Shown: positions 8,381-17,027 of the stretch, one piece after another
Layout: every line of letters starts with the position of its first letter
How positions within the stretch are numbered: position 1 is the stretch's first letter
NCBI GenBank assembly: GCA_026416535.1
Contig: JAOAFA010000032.1
Span: 1 to 36,606 of the forward strand
Length of the DNA: 36,606 bases
Origin: Deltaproteobacteria bacterium
GTDB lineage: Bacteria; Myxococcota; SpSt-1050
Direction of reading: 5' to 3'
Notes under the pieces: generated by a model
The model's input: only the letters and a program-made list of their open reading frames with translations
What the model was told of the DNA's origin: nothing
The model's database searches: none
Made by a program: the position numbers and the translations under genes

Positions 8381-9502
8381 TCATAAAATTAATGCTGTAA
8401 TCCATAGAATTTCTTTCTTCCCAAGAATAACAGATGGAATCTCTATTGTTACCTCCACTCTTATTGGTGTGATTGGTAGACCCTTTACTACAGCCGAATT
8501 GCTCTTCTGCGAGAAAATCCTTTTCTTATTTGAATAAACATTTATCTTTAGTGCATCCTTATTGGGGAAATCTCTAACTCCTATCTTCAGTGTTCTTGTA
8601 TTATCAGTCGGATTAACATCCATATATGCATAAAAACCGTCCGCACTAGCTATAAAGTCATTAGCAATATAAAGTGAGCCGTTTTTAATAGCAGATAGAA
8701 TAATCTTTTTATCGGTTATAGGATCGTTTGTTAGCGGCGTGTCTGTTATTATATGATTTATACAGAAATCTATTACCTTGTCATAAGGTGGCTTTCCATG
8801 AGCATCACTTCCGCATGTGATGAAGACTGGATGAGTAGCTAGTGCGTCGTTCAAAAACTCAATCTCTTTCCTAGGATATGTTAATATGTTGAGCATTGAC
8901 CATCTGAAATTTATAGGAGAATATAGGGTAGATATTATTCCTCTTAAAAATGGGGGTTTGAATGAATCTTCAAAATAACTCTTTAAATTGATCAATTCGA
9001 TGCCTTCAAAATCTAAGTTCTTTTTATCTGTCCAGGGGTTTGAATGGCGTGTAGGATGGGCGACTATTGAAAAACCACCTTTGCTTTTTACTCTCTTAAA
9101 AAAATAATCTGAACGCTCAGATTCTTTTAATGGTTCGTCTATGTCGATTGCTAAAAAGTGTCCATAGGGTGTAGATACCTCCATACCTGCAATTAACAAG
9201 ACACCTTGTTTGTATCCTTCGTATGATTTTATACTTAAATTGTTGTGATCTGTAATTATAACAAAATTTAAATCTGCTTTAGATGCAGCCAATAATATCT
9301 CTGAGACAGTTCCAATTCCGTCATGTGAATAATTCGTATGTAGATGAATTGCCCCTTTATAGTGATATGTCCCGTCAGGTCGCTTACTCGCTTGAGGCTT
9401 TACGTCGTATACTGGAAAATTGAAAAAGGCTATTCTAAAGCTCACATAGATAATGAAAATTATAGGTGATACAATAACAATTTTTGCCACTACATTTTTC
9501 AT
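8381..9502 (-). CDS. Membrane-anchored PHP-domain metal-dependent phosphoesterase
   Basis: A 373-residue protein with an N-terminal hydrophobic anchor (about 5-27) and a PHP domain outside. Metal-ligand motifs of the PHP family are visible: AIHLHTNYSHDG near residue 52, IITDHNN, a GME strand, IVAHPTR and CGSDAHGKP. PHP domains hydrolyse phosphoester bonds; the substrate here is unknown. The last about 80 residues form a beta-rich tail (LKIGVRDFPN, RVEVTIEIPS) like accessory domains of exported PHP proteins. It is the last gene of a three-gene minus-strand run and starts two bases after the ABC exporter stop. Linkage to a lipid exporter and a sugar transferase suggests a role on envelope lipid or glycan intermediates (inference). 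Confidence 0.88.
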   Translation of the reverse strand: MKNVVAKIVIVSPIIFIIYVSFRIAFFNFPVYDVKPQASKRPDGTYHYKGAIHLHTNYSHDGIGTVSEILLAASKADLNFVIITDHNNLSIKSYEGYKQGVLLIAGMEVSTPYGHFLAIDIDEPLKESERSDYFFKRVKSKGGFSIVAHPTRHSNPWTDKKNLDFEGIELINLKSYFEDSFKPPFLRGIISTLYSPINFRWSMLNILTYPRKEIEFLNDALATHPVFITCGSDAHGKPPYDKVIDFCINHIITDTPLTNDPITDKKIILSAIKNGSLYIANDFIASADGFYAYMDVNPTDNTRTLKIGVRDFPNKDALKINVYSNKKRIFSQKSNSAVVKGLPITPIRVEVTIEIPSVILGKKEILWITALIL

Positions 9503-9504
9503 TG

Positions 9505-11292
9505 TTAAACCTCATTGTTTATTTGTATTCTATAAAAGTCATAAAACAAACTCTTTTTATTAATAAGCTCCTCAAATGTTCCCTTTTCTATTACACTATT
9601 ATCTTTGATAAAATAAATCACGTCACAATTTTTTAGAAAAGAGAGCCTATGTGAAATGATTATTGTAGTTTTATGAGACATAAGGTTATCAAGTATATCC
9701 CTAATAAACACCTCATTTTTGATATCAAGAGAGCTTGTTGCTTCATCCAATATTATTATAGGAGAGTCTTTTAGAAATGCCCTTGCGATTGAGAGTCTTT
9801 GTCTTTCTCCGCCCGATAATTTTATTCCCCGCTCACCTATCTCAGTGTGAAATCCATTTGGGAGAGATTGTATGAAATCATGAAGATTTGCCCTCTTTGT
9901 AGCTTCTATTATCTCATTCTCTTTTGCATCAGGTTTTCCTATAAGAATGTTGTTGTAAATAGTATCATTGAAAAGGAAGACATCTTGGGAAACAACCGAA
10001 AACAGATTTCTGAGACTATCTAATTTTATATTTTCGATATTTATTCCATCTATTATAATCTCACCTTTGGTAGGTTTAATTAGTCTTGAAAGAAGTAAAA
10101 CCAGTGTGCTTTTGCCGGAACCACTTTCACCAGCTATACCTACCTTCATCCCTTTATTTATTACTAAATTTACATTCCTTAATATTTCACGCTCCCCATA
10201 GGAGAGACTAATTGAGCGCATTTCTATTTTGTCTTTTAAATCACGGATATCAATGCCGGAGTCATCTTCATAGATCTCCGGTACTTCGTCGATAATCTCA
10301 AATATCCTTTTTGCCCCAGCCATACCTGAAGTAAAAAAATTGTTCATTCTCGCAATGTTTTTAACAGGGTTGTATAACATTAAAATGGAGGCGAATAGAG
10401 AAATAAAATGTTCTGGTTTTAATTCACCTGAGATGATCCTCTCTTTTGCATATAAAATGGTCAAACAAATGCCTAAGACACCTATTAATTCCATCACAGG
10501 CGACTGAATTGAACGAATAAAGAGTGATTTTTTAATGACACCAAAGTATTTAGTTAGTTTTATATTAAACTTATTAACAATATATTTCCTAACTCCAAAG
10601 AGATGAATTGTCTGAATTCCATTTATGAAATCAGAAGAGGCAGATGCAATCTCTCCCAACTTATTGTGAATATCAACAGTAGTCTCTTTTAACTTTAGTC
10701 CAAATATACCCAGAGGTATGGATGCAATTGCTAATGCTATAAATGATATTAATGTTAATTTATAATCAAGATAGAAGCATAGTCCTACCAACACAACAAT
10801 TTGTATTGTATCTCTTATGGCAGAACTTAAGGCGTACGTTACTGATTGTTCTACCTTTTCACAGTCTGAGATTATCCTACTTGTAATGTCTCCAGAACTT
10901 TTTTCCCAAAAAAAATTTATGTTTTGCGCAATTATTCTTTCAAACAAAATCTTTCTGAGGTCAAAGATCACTTTCTGTCCTATATACCCCATAAGATAAA
11001 ACTGTGCCCCGTAGGATATACCCTTTAAAATACCAACGATTAAAATGAAAATTGGTAATACATAAATCATATTTTCTTTGTACACTTTTATCTGAGGAAC
11101 GAATACGCCAATAAATTCAAACAGTGTACTATGTTCAGCTTCACTACCTATAAATATAAATTTTATTAACGGTCCAACAAGGTAGCTATATATAGCTGTT
11201 GTTATGGCCAGGACCAACATAGATATTACTGCCCCAACAAAATGGATTGTATATGGTTTTAGGAGCCTCAATAGTTTTAAATAATCCAACAT
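9505..11292 (-). CDS. MsbA-like ABC exporter (lipid flippase family)
   Basis: A 595-residue half-transporter: six-helix membrane domain (about 1-310) fused to a nucleotide-binding domain (about 340-590). Visible are Walker A GESGSGKSTL near residue 386, Q-loop VSQDVFLFND, signature LSGGERQRLSIARAFL, Walker B IIILDEATSSLD and the switch histidine in IIISHRLSFL. Length and order match MsbA and related lipid A or polysaccharide-lipid flippases. Pairing with an ArnT-like glycosyltransferase supports an envelope-lipid substrate, but the MsbA/drug-exporter boundary cannot be settled by sequence reading. It sits 16 bases after the glycosyltransferase stop and two bases before the PHP gene. Confidence 0.88.
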   Translation of the reverse strand: MLDYLKLLRLLKPYTIHFVGAVISMLVLAITTAIYSYLVGPLIKFIFIGSEAEHSTLFEFIGVFVPQIKVYKENMIYVLPIFILIVGILKGISYGAQFYLMGYIGQKVIFDLRKILFERIIAQNINFFWEKSSGDITSRIISDCEKVEQSVTYALSSAIRDTIQIVVLVGLCFYLDYKLTLISFIALAIASIPLGIFGLKLKETTVDIHNKLGEIASASSDFINGIQTIHLFGVRKYIVNKFNIKLTKYFGVIKKSLFIRSIQSPVMELIGVLGICLTILYAKERIISGELKPEHFISLFASILMLYNPVKNIARMNNFFTSGMAGAKRIFEIIDEVPEIYEDDSGIDIRDLKDKIEMRSISLSYGEREILRNVNLVINKGMKVGIAGESGSGKSTLVLLLSRLIKPTKGEIIIDGINIENIKLDSLRNLFSVVSQDVFLFNDTIYNNILIGKPDAKENEIIEATKRANLHDFIQSLPNGFHTEIGERGIKLSGGERQRLSIARAFLKDSPIIILDEATSSLDIKNEVFIRDILDNLMSHKTTIIISHRLSFLKNCDVIYFIKDNSVIEKGTFEELINKKSLFYDFYRIQINNEV

Positions 11293-11308
11293 TTTCTAAT
11301 TTAAATTT

Positions 11309-12718
11309 CTAATTATTAATTTCTTTATTGTCGCAGTAGATAACATCTATACGGCGAATAATATTCATATTCTCGGAAATTACAAGTGGAATTCTTACTA
11401 TTGAATTATTACAAATATTAAGTGCTATCTCTGTTGCAGTTTTGGCCGGGAAGAAATCAATCATAACCCAATTATGGGCATCCTTGGTACCAATTTCAGA
11501 GTTGACAAATCTCCTATCAAAACAGAGAGAAGTAATCTTCCCTCGACTATAATAATACAGGATAGAAGATATTTGATATCTAAATGTAACTAGTGTTTTG
11601 TTTTCAGGAATATTCTCTCTAATCATATTATATGTTTTCTTCCAGTATTTTACTTGTGTAAGGGGATCATTATCAGCGCTTAACGGAAGAATAGAGAAGT
11701 TTATATGGAGTAATATGATTAAAAATACTAGTACATGGTAAGATAGTATTAGTAAAAGTCTTTTTACTGATTTAATAACTTCGCATATTGTTAATATGAG
11801 TAGTGGCAAAAAGCCAAACGCAGACCAATTCGCCTCAACATGCTTAAATAATGCTAGTATCATGAATAACCCAAGTGGGATTATTGTCCAGGCAAATAAT
11901 AAATATCTTTGGATATCACTTTCTTTTCTATATCTGTTTAGATTGATAAGAAAGACTACGAATACGAAGGGCGAAAATATGAACAGTTGTGATAAAAAAT
12001 ATGGAATAAAAGTCTTAATCGGTTCGAGTTTTGGATGTAGTATTCCGTGTGTGATCTGGAATAGGTAACTTTTGTATCCTGTATTGACATTGTAAACAAT
12101 ATTAGGAGAATATACTAAAATGGATACAAGGATAGGGATGAGTGCTATTTTCTTAATAATTGCAAAATTTTTTCTGAACCTTAAGGAAAATAAGAGAAGA
12201 GATGGTATTATGAAAAATGCTGTGTATTTTGACAACATTGATAAGCCGAGAAAAATACCAGAGAATATGCTAAACAAATATTTGTCAGATTGTATAGTTT
12301 TAAGTGTGAAGTATATATACGTTGATATGAAAAAAATTAGGGGAGTATCAGGCGTTGTTATTATGGTGCCGGTAAGAAAAATTGGGGATAGTATTACTAT
12401 AAGTAAACCTGTATATATAGAGTTATCATTATTCCAAATTAATCTTATTGATTTCCCAACCAATGCTAATAAAATAAAAGCTAAGATAATATTTATCCCT
12501 CTGATCTCAAAATTCCCTTCAAATAGCACTCTTGATAATTTAATTATGTAGGCAATAGCTGGGGGATGGTCCAGATATCCGCTTCTTAGATATTCAGACC
12601 AAGAAAAGTAGTATGCCTCATCTGGATGTATATCTAAGGTGCTAGCTAAATAAATTATAACTGAAAAAACTGTTACTGATGAGATTAAAAAGACAAGTTT
12701 AATATTATGTATCTTCAT
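11309..12718 (-). CDS. ArnT/PMT-like polytopic glycosyltransferase
   Basis: A 469-residue integral membrane protein with about eleven to thirteen hydrophobic segments. The first outside loop carries DIHPDEAYYFSWSEYL and GYLDHPPAIAYII, the hallmark of the PMT_2/ArnT (GT39/GT83) family; the Asp-Glu pair is the catalytic acidic site in relatives. These enzymes move a sugar from a polyprenyl-phosphate carrier to lipid A, a polysaccharide or a protein on the periplasmic side. A soluble C-terminal region (about 370-469) follows the last helix. First gene of the operon with the MsbA-like exporter and PHP protein. The donor sugar and acceptor are not readable from the sequence. Confidence 0.85.
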   Translation of the reverse strand: MKIHNIKLVFLISSVTVFSVIIYLASTLDIHPDEAYYFSWSEYLRSGYLDHPPAIAYIIKLSRVLFEGNFEIRGINIILAFILLALVGKSIRLIWNNDNSIYTGLLIVILSPIFLTGTIITTPDTPLIFFISTYIYFTLKTIQSDKYLFSIFSGIFLGLSMLSKYTAFFIIPSLLLFSLRFRKNFAIIKKIALIPILVSILVYSPNIVYNVNTGYKSYLFQITHGILHPKLEPIKTFIPYFLSQLFIFSPFVFVVFLINLNRYRKESDIQRYLLFAWTIIPLGLFMILALFKHVEANWSAFGFLPLLILTICEVIKSVKRLLLILSYHVLVFLIILLHINFSILPLSADNDPLTQVKYWKKTYNMIRENIPENKTLVTFRYQISSILYYYSRGKITSLCFDRRFVNSEIGTKDAHNWVMIDFFPAKTATEIALNICNNSIVRIPLVISENMNIIRRIDVIYCDNKEINN

Positions 12719-12905
12719 ATAGACTTCAATATCTTATAATCATTTAAAAATAAAGTTTATTATTGTTTTAGGAGGCTTTCTCTAATTAGAAGTCGGCAGT
12801 GTTGTATAAATCGCTGACATAGAACTTTTTAAAAAGTCGAGGGAATTTCTGAGTGTCTTATTTTTGATGGATATGTAAATAACTCTGGAAGGGAGTTTTT
12901 AGGCA

Positions 12906-12934
12906 TTGCCTTTAATTTACTTTTGTTGTATATA
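12906..12934 (+). promoter_or_regulatory. Candidate promoter for the substrate-binding protein gene
   Basis: TTGCCT (12906-12911) and TATATA (12929-12934) are 17 bases apart. Transcription would start about 12941, giving a 35-base leader that contains the SD-pairing hairpin. A 14-base perfect palindrome, ACTTTTTAAAAAGT (12824-12837), lies further upstream. Consensus match only. Confidence 0.4.
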
Positions 12935-12950
12935 TATTAATCAAATAAAG

Positions 12951-12965
12951 CTCCTTTACAAGGAG
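12951..12965 (+). promoter_or_regulatory. Hairpin pairing the Shine-Dalgarno with an anti-SD
   Basis: CTCCTT (12951-12956), TAC, AAGGAG (12960-12965) form a perfect six-pair stem with a three-base loop. The AAGGAG arm is the Shine-Dalgarno for the TTG start at 12976 (10-base spacing). In RNA the ribosome site would be hidden unless the stem melts or is bound, so it may tune translation. The structure is seen directly; the role is inferred. Confidence 0.5.
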
Positions 12966-12975
12966 GTTTAAAATT

Positions 12976-13914
12976 TTGAAAGGATTAGTTATATTCTATG
13001 TATTTGTTTTTGAGCTGACTATTTTAACTTATATCCATTCAGCCGGTATTGCAGTTGTTAAATCTGATTCATTAAAAGCGTATAATAAGGTTTTAACAGG
13101 TATTTCTCTCGAAAGTAAGTTGGCTGTTGAAGAATTTGATATGAAAGGAGATAAGGATAGGGGACATAAGATCTTTGAGGTTTTAAATTCTAAAAGACCA
13201 TCGGCTATCATAACTATTGGACCTGAGGCTACTCTTCTTGCCAAAAAACTTGTAAAAGATATTCCCGTCATATTTTGTATGGTGCCAGATCATACGAAAT
13301 ACGGATTAAGTGGGAGTAACTTTACTGGTGTTTCACTTCTTCTACCGTTAAAGACCCAGCTAACCATTCTGAAATCTGTTACGCCAAATATTAGAAACGT
13401 GGGAATAATATATAATCCCAAGATAAGCAAGAGTACTTTTAATGAGCTCAACAAAAAAGCGACTGAATTAGGGTTGACATTGGTGCCTGTACTTGTCGAC
13501 GAAAGTGAGGAGGTAGTCTCTAGTATTCAGGTTTTGCAGGGAAAGGTTGATGCTATATTTCTATTTCCGGATCCAACAGTTGTGAGTTCTGTAGATGTGG
13601 TAAAAGAGATAATTAGATTCGCTTTTGATAAAAAGATTTCTCTATTTGGTATTGGAGAAGAAATGGTAAAAGAGGGTGCTCTCTTATCTATAAATCCAGA
13701 GTACACATCAATAGGACAACAAGTTGCAAGGATAGCCCAAGATATAATAAAACAAAATATAAAACCCGGCCTGATCCCAGTGTCTGACCCAGAAAGCGTA
13801 AGTATAGCCCTAAATATTACTACAGCAAAGAGGATTGGTGTTGAGTGTAGTATGGCCCTTGAAATATTCACTTTTTCGGCTTATAACGAGTACCCAATAA
13901 AGGTTTATAAGTAG
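12976..13914 (+). CDS. ABC transporter substrate-binding protein (ABC_sub_bind / TrpX-like family)
   Basis: A 312-residue exported protein. A type I signal peptide (first about 23 residues, ending near IHSA) precedes a two-lobed periplasmic-binding fold. Sequence typical of the PF04392 family is visible: AIITIGPEATLLAKK, PVIFCMVPDH, NFTGVSL, VGIIYNPKISKS, VDAIFLFPDPTVV and INPEYTSIGQQVA. Relatives bind aromatic amino acids or other small ligands, or work without an ABC permease. No permease or ATPase gene is adjacent, so it may be a stand-alone sensor or receptor. Translation starts at TTG 12976 behind a Shine-Dalgarno caught in a hairpin. A class IV aminotransferase follows after 30 bases, hinting at an amino acid ligand (inference). 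Confidence 0.85.
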   Translation: MKGLVIFYVFVFELTILTYIHSAGIAVVKSDSLKAYNKVLTGISLESKLAVEEFDMKGDKDRGHKIFEVLNSKRPSAIITIGPEATLLAKKLVKDIPVIFCMVPDHTKYGLSGSNFTGVSLLLPLKTQLTILKSVTPNIRNVGIIYNPKISKSTFNELNKKATELGLTLVPVLVDESEEVVSSIQVLQGKVDAIFLFPDPTVVSSVDVVKEIIRFAFDKKISLFGIGEEMVKEGALLSINPEYTSIGQQVARIAQDIIKQNIKPGLIPVSDPESVSIALNITTAKRIGVECSMALEIFTFSAYNEYPIKVYK

Positions 13915-13944
13915 ATAGTTTTGACATTATTTAATGAGGTTGTT

Positions 13945-14814
13945 ATGAGTACTATAATAAATATAAATGGAAAGTACTATACTAAAAGTAATGCAAAAAT
14001 TTCTGTTTTTGATAGAGGTTTTCTATTTGGAGATTCTATCTTTGAGGTTGTTAGGACATATAGGAGAGATAAGATCCTTGCACTCGATATGCACTTAGAT
14101 AGACTATATAAATCTGCAGAGTTTATCTCTTTGAAATTGAAAAGAAAGGGATATATTGAAAAAATTATTAGAGATACGATAAAAAAGGGGAATAACAAAG
14201 AGTCTTATGTTAGATTAATTATAACAAGGGGAGTAAGTAGGGAAATTGGGATGGACCCTCATTACGCAGTTTGTCCGAACTACATTGTGATTGTAAAAAA
14301 TTACCGTCCGCCGCCTGCTAACCCGCATAAAAGGAGTGTCAGTGCAGCTATTGTCTCAGTGAAGAGAAATCATAAAGAGGCCTTAAATCCACTTATTAAG
14401 TCTGGGAACTACCTAAATAACGTTCTTGCCCATATTGATGCGATGAAAAGGGGTGGGACTGAGGCAATTATGGTAAATTCTGAAGGTTATATAGCTGAAG
14501 GAACGACATTTAATGTATTCATGGTGAAAAACGGTGTATATTATACCCCGCCGGTAGATGCCGGTATATTAGACGGTATTACAAGAAAGATCCTGCTCAA
14601 ACTCATGAAGGAATCAAATATAAAATTCCTTGAAAAGATGATAACACCCAGTGAATTATTAAATGCTGATGAAGTCTTCTTTACATCAACCCTTAGAGAG
14701 ATTCAGCCTGTAGTTAAGATCAATGACAGAAAAATAGGAAATGGCGTAGTAGGGGCATATACTGTTAGATTATTGGAAATTTTTAATAAAAATCTACACC
14801 GATTTCTTAGCTAG
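13945..14814 (+). CDS. Class IV PLP-dependent aminotransferase (BCAT / D-amino acid aminotransferase family)
   Basis: A 289-residue fold-type IV enzyme from the ATG at 13945, with GAGG at 13936-13939; a TTG at 13921 would add eight residues but has no visible ribosome site. Family motifs: SVFDRGFLFGDSIFEVVRTY near residue 20, the PLP lysine in LIKSGNYLNN (Lys152), Glu185 in AEGTTFNVF, and GILDGITRKILL. It could be branched-chain aminotransferase (ilvE), D-alanine aminotransferase (dat) or aminodeoxychorismate lyase (pabC). The short length and R-T-Y segment after the first motif favour BCAT or DAAT, but I cannot decide. Probably cotranscribed with the substrate-binding protein gene; converges on the beta-barrel gene with a four-base overlap. 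Confidence 0.88.
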   Translation: MSTIININGKYYTKSNAKISVFDRGFLFGDSIFEVVRTYRRDKILALDMHLDRLYKSAEFISLKLKRKGYIEKIIRDTIKKGNNKESYVRLIITRGVSREIGMDPHYAVCPNYIVIVKNYRPPPANPHKRSVSAAIVSVKRNHKEALNPLIKSGNYLNNVLAHIDAMKRGGTEAIMVNSEGYIAEGTTFNVFMVKNGVYYTPPVDAGILDGITRKILLKLMKESNIKFLEKMITPSELLNADEVFFTSTLREIQPVVKINDRKIGNGVVGAYTVRLLEIFNKNLHRFLS

Positions 14815-15485
14815 AAAACAAATACTATGGAAGATATGATATAAGGTCCACTTATATTGATTTCTCCAATTTTTGTGTCAAACTGCTTTGATACTTCAAC
14901 TTTATAGTCAGAATTTTTCAACTCTTCATAAGAGAGTGAATTTAAAAATCTATATCCTAATTGGGTATCTAATCCGATTGTCACTAATTCATGCCAATGT
15001 TGTTTGGTCCATCCCTCACTCCTGAAGAGAGTTGTTGGCAAATTAATCCTAAAACCACTATATAAAGCTATTCCATAAGTGTGAGCTGAATCTGAATAAG
15101 ATATTATTGACTCAACAAACTTAATATCAGAAATCCCATATACGAAATTTAAACCACCGTAAAGACTCAGGATGTCTTTTATTGTTTTATATCTATATGA
15201 CACTCCGGAGGAAATGTAGAAAATAGAGTATTCTGTTTTAATATTATCAAATATTTTATTTGAGGCAGAGTTGCTACTAAACAAAAGATTTAAATAAATT
15301 TCCTTATCGTAGATTAAATTTTGCTCCAATCTTAATGAGGGTCCAAATAACCAGTCGTCATTGGAAAATATGTCAAATGATTTTTCGGGAACTATATCAT
15401 AGCCTATCCCAGCCATAAAATCGGTTGTTGAGTATGCGTTAGCTGCTATTATAAATATAAATAAAAAAATGACGCCATACCTCAT
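14811..15485 (-). CDS. Predicted outer-membrane beta-barrel protein, function unknown
   Basis: A 224-residue exported protein with a signal peptide (MRYGVIFLFIFIIAANAYS, cut near ANA). The rest alternates in short amphipathic strands (for example YLNLLFSSN, FYISSGVSYRY, GIALYSGFRI, LGYRFLNSL) and ends in IVFVF with a terminal Phe, the usual last-strand signature of BAM-inserted barrels. About eight to ten strands would fit. It has no catalytic motif I recognise. It is last in a three-gene minus-strand run behind two paralogous lipoproteins, 18 bases after the preceding stop, so it could be their outer-membrane anchor or pore (inference). Confidence 0.6.
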   Translation of the reverse strand: MRYGVIFLFIFIIAANAYSTTDFMAGIGYDIVPEKSFDIFSNDDWLFGPSLRLEQNLIYDKEIYLNLLFSSNSASNKIFDNIKTEYSIFYISSGVSYRYKTIKDILSLYGGLNFVYGISDIKFVESIISYSDSAHTYGIALYSGFRINLPTTLFRSEGWTKQHWHELVTIGLDTQLGYRFLNSLSYEELKNSDYKVEVSKQFDTKIGEINISGPYIISSIVFVF

Positions 15486-15503
15486 ATTACCTCCCTCCTT
15501 AAA

Positions 15504-17015
15504 TTAAAACTCAGATAATTCATTGTATTTGAGACCTATATAAGTGATTACCTTGTTTTTATTTTGAAAGTTTATCAAAGTTAGAATGTCATTTGAACTA
15601 TTATGAGTTAGAATAAATGATAGTTCGTTGATGTTAAATAACCCCGATGGTAGAAAATCTATTTCTATTTGATCATTACTGTCATTGTTAAAGTTTATGT
15701 AGTTGAATTGGTAATAGTTTTTACCATCATCGGTGTTTATCCTCAGATCTGATACAAAGAAAAAGAGGTTGAATTTATCGGAATAGTTATATAGTTTTTG
15801 ATAAGGGCTAAATGAAAATTCTTTGTTTCTAATCTTTATTGACTTACTACTGATTGAGGGTCTTATATGTCTAACGGATAATCCTTTGTTTTCAAATTGA
15901 AGTACGACTATGTCTCTTGTTGAAGAATATCCGAGTATAAGGAAATCATCAGCAAAAATTCTTATATCTTCTTTTATATTCTCTGCGATTGGATAGAGTG
16001 ATGTTATTTTGATATATTTTAGCCAGTAATTAACTATGATCACATAAAGAATGTTTTCTATATTAAATGCGTCAAGTATGTAACAATTTGAATCAAGAGC
16101 TATCTGATTTTGAAAGATATTGTTTGATTCAGCACTCATAATGGTAAGTTTAGGCAGTGGATATAAATACTGAGCGATAAATGTATCATCTGAATCATTA
16201 ATTGTTATGGGCTTTAAAAAGACAAGACCTTTAAACGGGCTTGAAGGGACGTTTACTTTGATTAATAAATCCTCCCCTTCATTATCGATAAACAGGGCAT
16301 ATATATCATCTTTACCTTTTGCCTTTAGAAACAAATATCTTCCTGTTTTGCTAAAATATGCGGATTCAATTTCTGGGGACTTTTTGTTTATGTCTAAGTA
16401 AACATATTTCACTCTTTCAGGATTTTTGTAATCTAATATAACTACACCTTCATGACACAATATTGCAACTAGATGTGTTAGGGGATCTGAAAAGATCAAT
16501 TTTTTTTCAATCATTGAAAAATTGAGAGTCATTTTTTTCAGTGTTTTGCTTTTTAGTTCAAGGATTCCTATCTCATTTTTAAAAAATATAGCAGATTTTT
16601 TGTTGTCAGCTTCACCATTGAGAAGTGAATGTCTCATAATGAGATATTCTTTATCTTGTGATACCTCGAATAAAGTGAAAGGTGAACCCAAATTAATGGA
16701 ATTTTTCTCTTTCCCCTCAGAATCATATTCTACAAGGCTCTTTTGTCTGGTATTCTCATTCTCTATGATAATGTATATTGAGGGTAAAAGTTGGTCAAGT
16801 ATTGTATATATCTTGCCCTTTATCTTAAATTTGCTAACACCACCGTTTTCTGCGTTAATCTTTATAATAGAATTTATAGCTGGATTAAAAAAGAATACTT
16901 CTTTTTCGCTAATAAATGGACCCTTTAGTAAAAATTCGTCATTTTTCAATGTCTTATCCATATCTCCACAAGACGCCAGCAAAACACTTATAATAAAAAT
17001 TATTGTCTTTTTCAT
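15504..17015 (-). CDS. Propeller-like lipoprotein, paralogue of its upstream neighbour
   Basis: A 503-residue lipoprotein: signal MKKTIIFIISVLLASCGD has lipobox LASC, with Asp at +3. The mature part is built from repeating short strands about 40-50 residues apart (FNPAINSIIKINAENGG, EYLIMRHSLL, LVAILCHEGVVILDY, YLFLKAKGKDDIYALF), as in WD40/YVTN-type beta propellers; no family could be named. It resembles the neighbouring 564-residue protein: both have an 'FxNPxxNSIxxIxxE' segment near the start, and both end in an 'ITxxGxxxxNxL' stretch. Possible binding protein on the outer membrane. It lies 12 bases after the upstream gene and 18 before the barrel gene. Confidence 0.6.
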   Translation of the reverse strand: MKKTIIFIISVLLASCGDMDKTLKNDEFLLKGPFISEKEVFFFNPAINSIIKINAENGGVSKFKIKGKIYTILDQLLPSIYIIIENENTRQKSLVEYDSEGKEKNSINLGSPFTLFEVSQDKEYLIMRHSLLNGEADNKKSAIFFKNEIGILELKSKTLKKMTLNFSMIEKKLIFSDPLTHLVAILCHEGVVILDYKNPERVKYVYLDINKKSPEIESAYFSKTGRYLFLKAKGKDDIYALFIDNEGEDLLIKVNVPSSPFKGLVFLKPITINDSDDTFIAQYLYPLPKLTIMSAESNNIFQNQIALDSNCYILDAFNIENILYVIIVNYWLKYIKITSLYPIAENIKEDIRIFADDFLILGYSSTRDIVVLQFENKGLSVRHIRPSISSKSIKIRNKEFSFSPYQKLYNYSDKFNLFFFVSDLRINTDDGKNYYQFNYINFNNDSNDQIEIDFLPSGLFNINELSFILTHNSSNDILTLINFQNKNKVITYIGLKYNELSEF

Positions 17016-17027
17016 ACCTCCTCCTTT

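Noticed and set aside
12824-12837. Perfect palindrome ACTTTTTAAAAAGT between divergent operons
   Set aside because: Pure A/T core palindromes arise often by chance in AT-rich DNA; no second copy or promoter overlap supports an operator.
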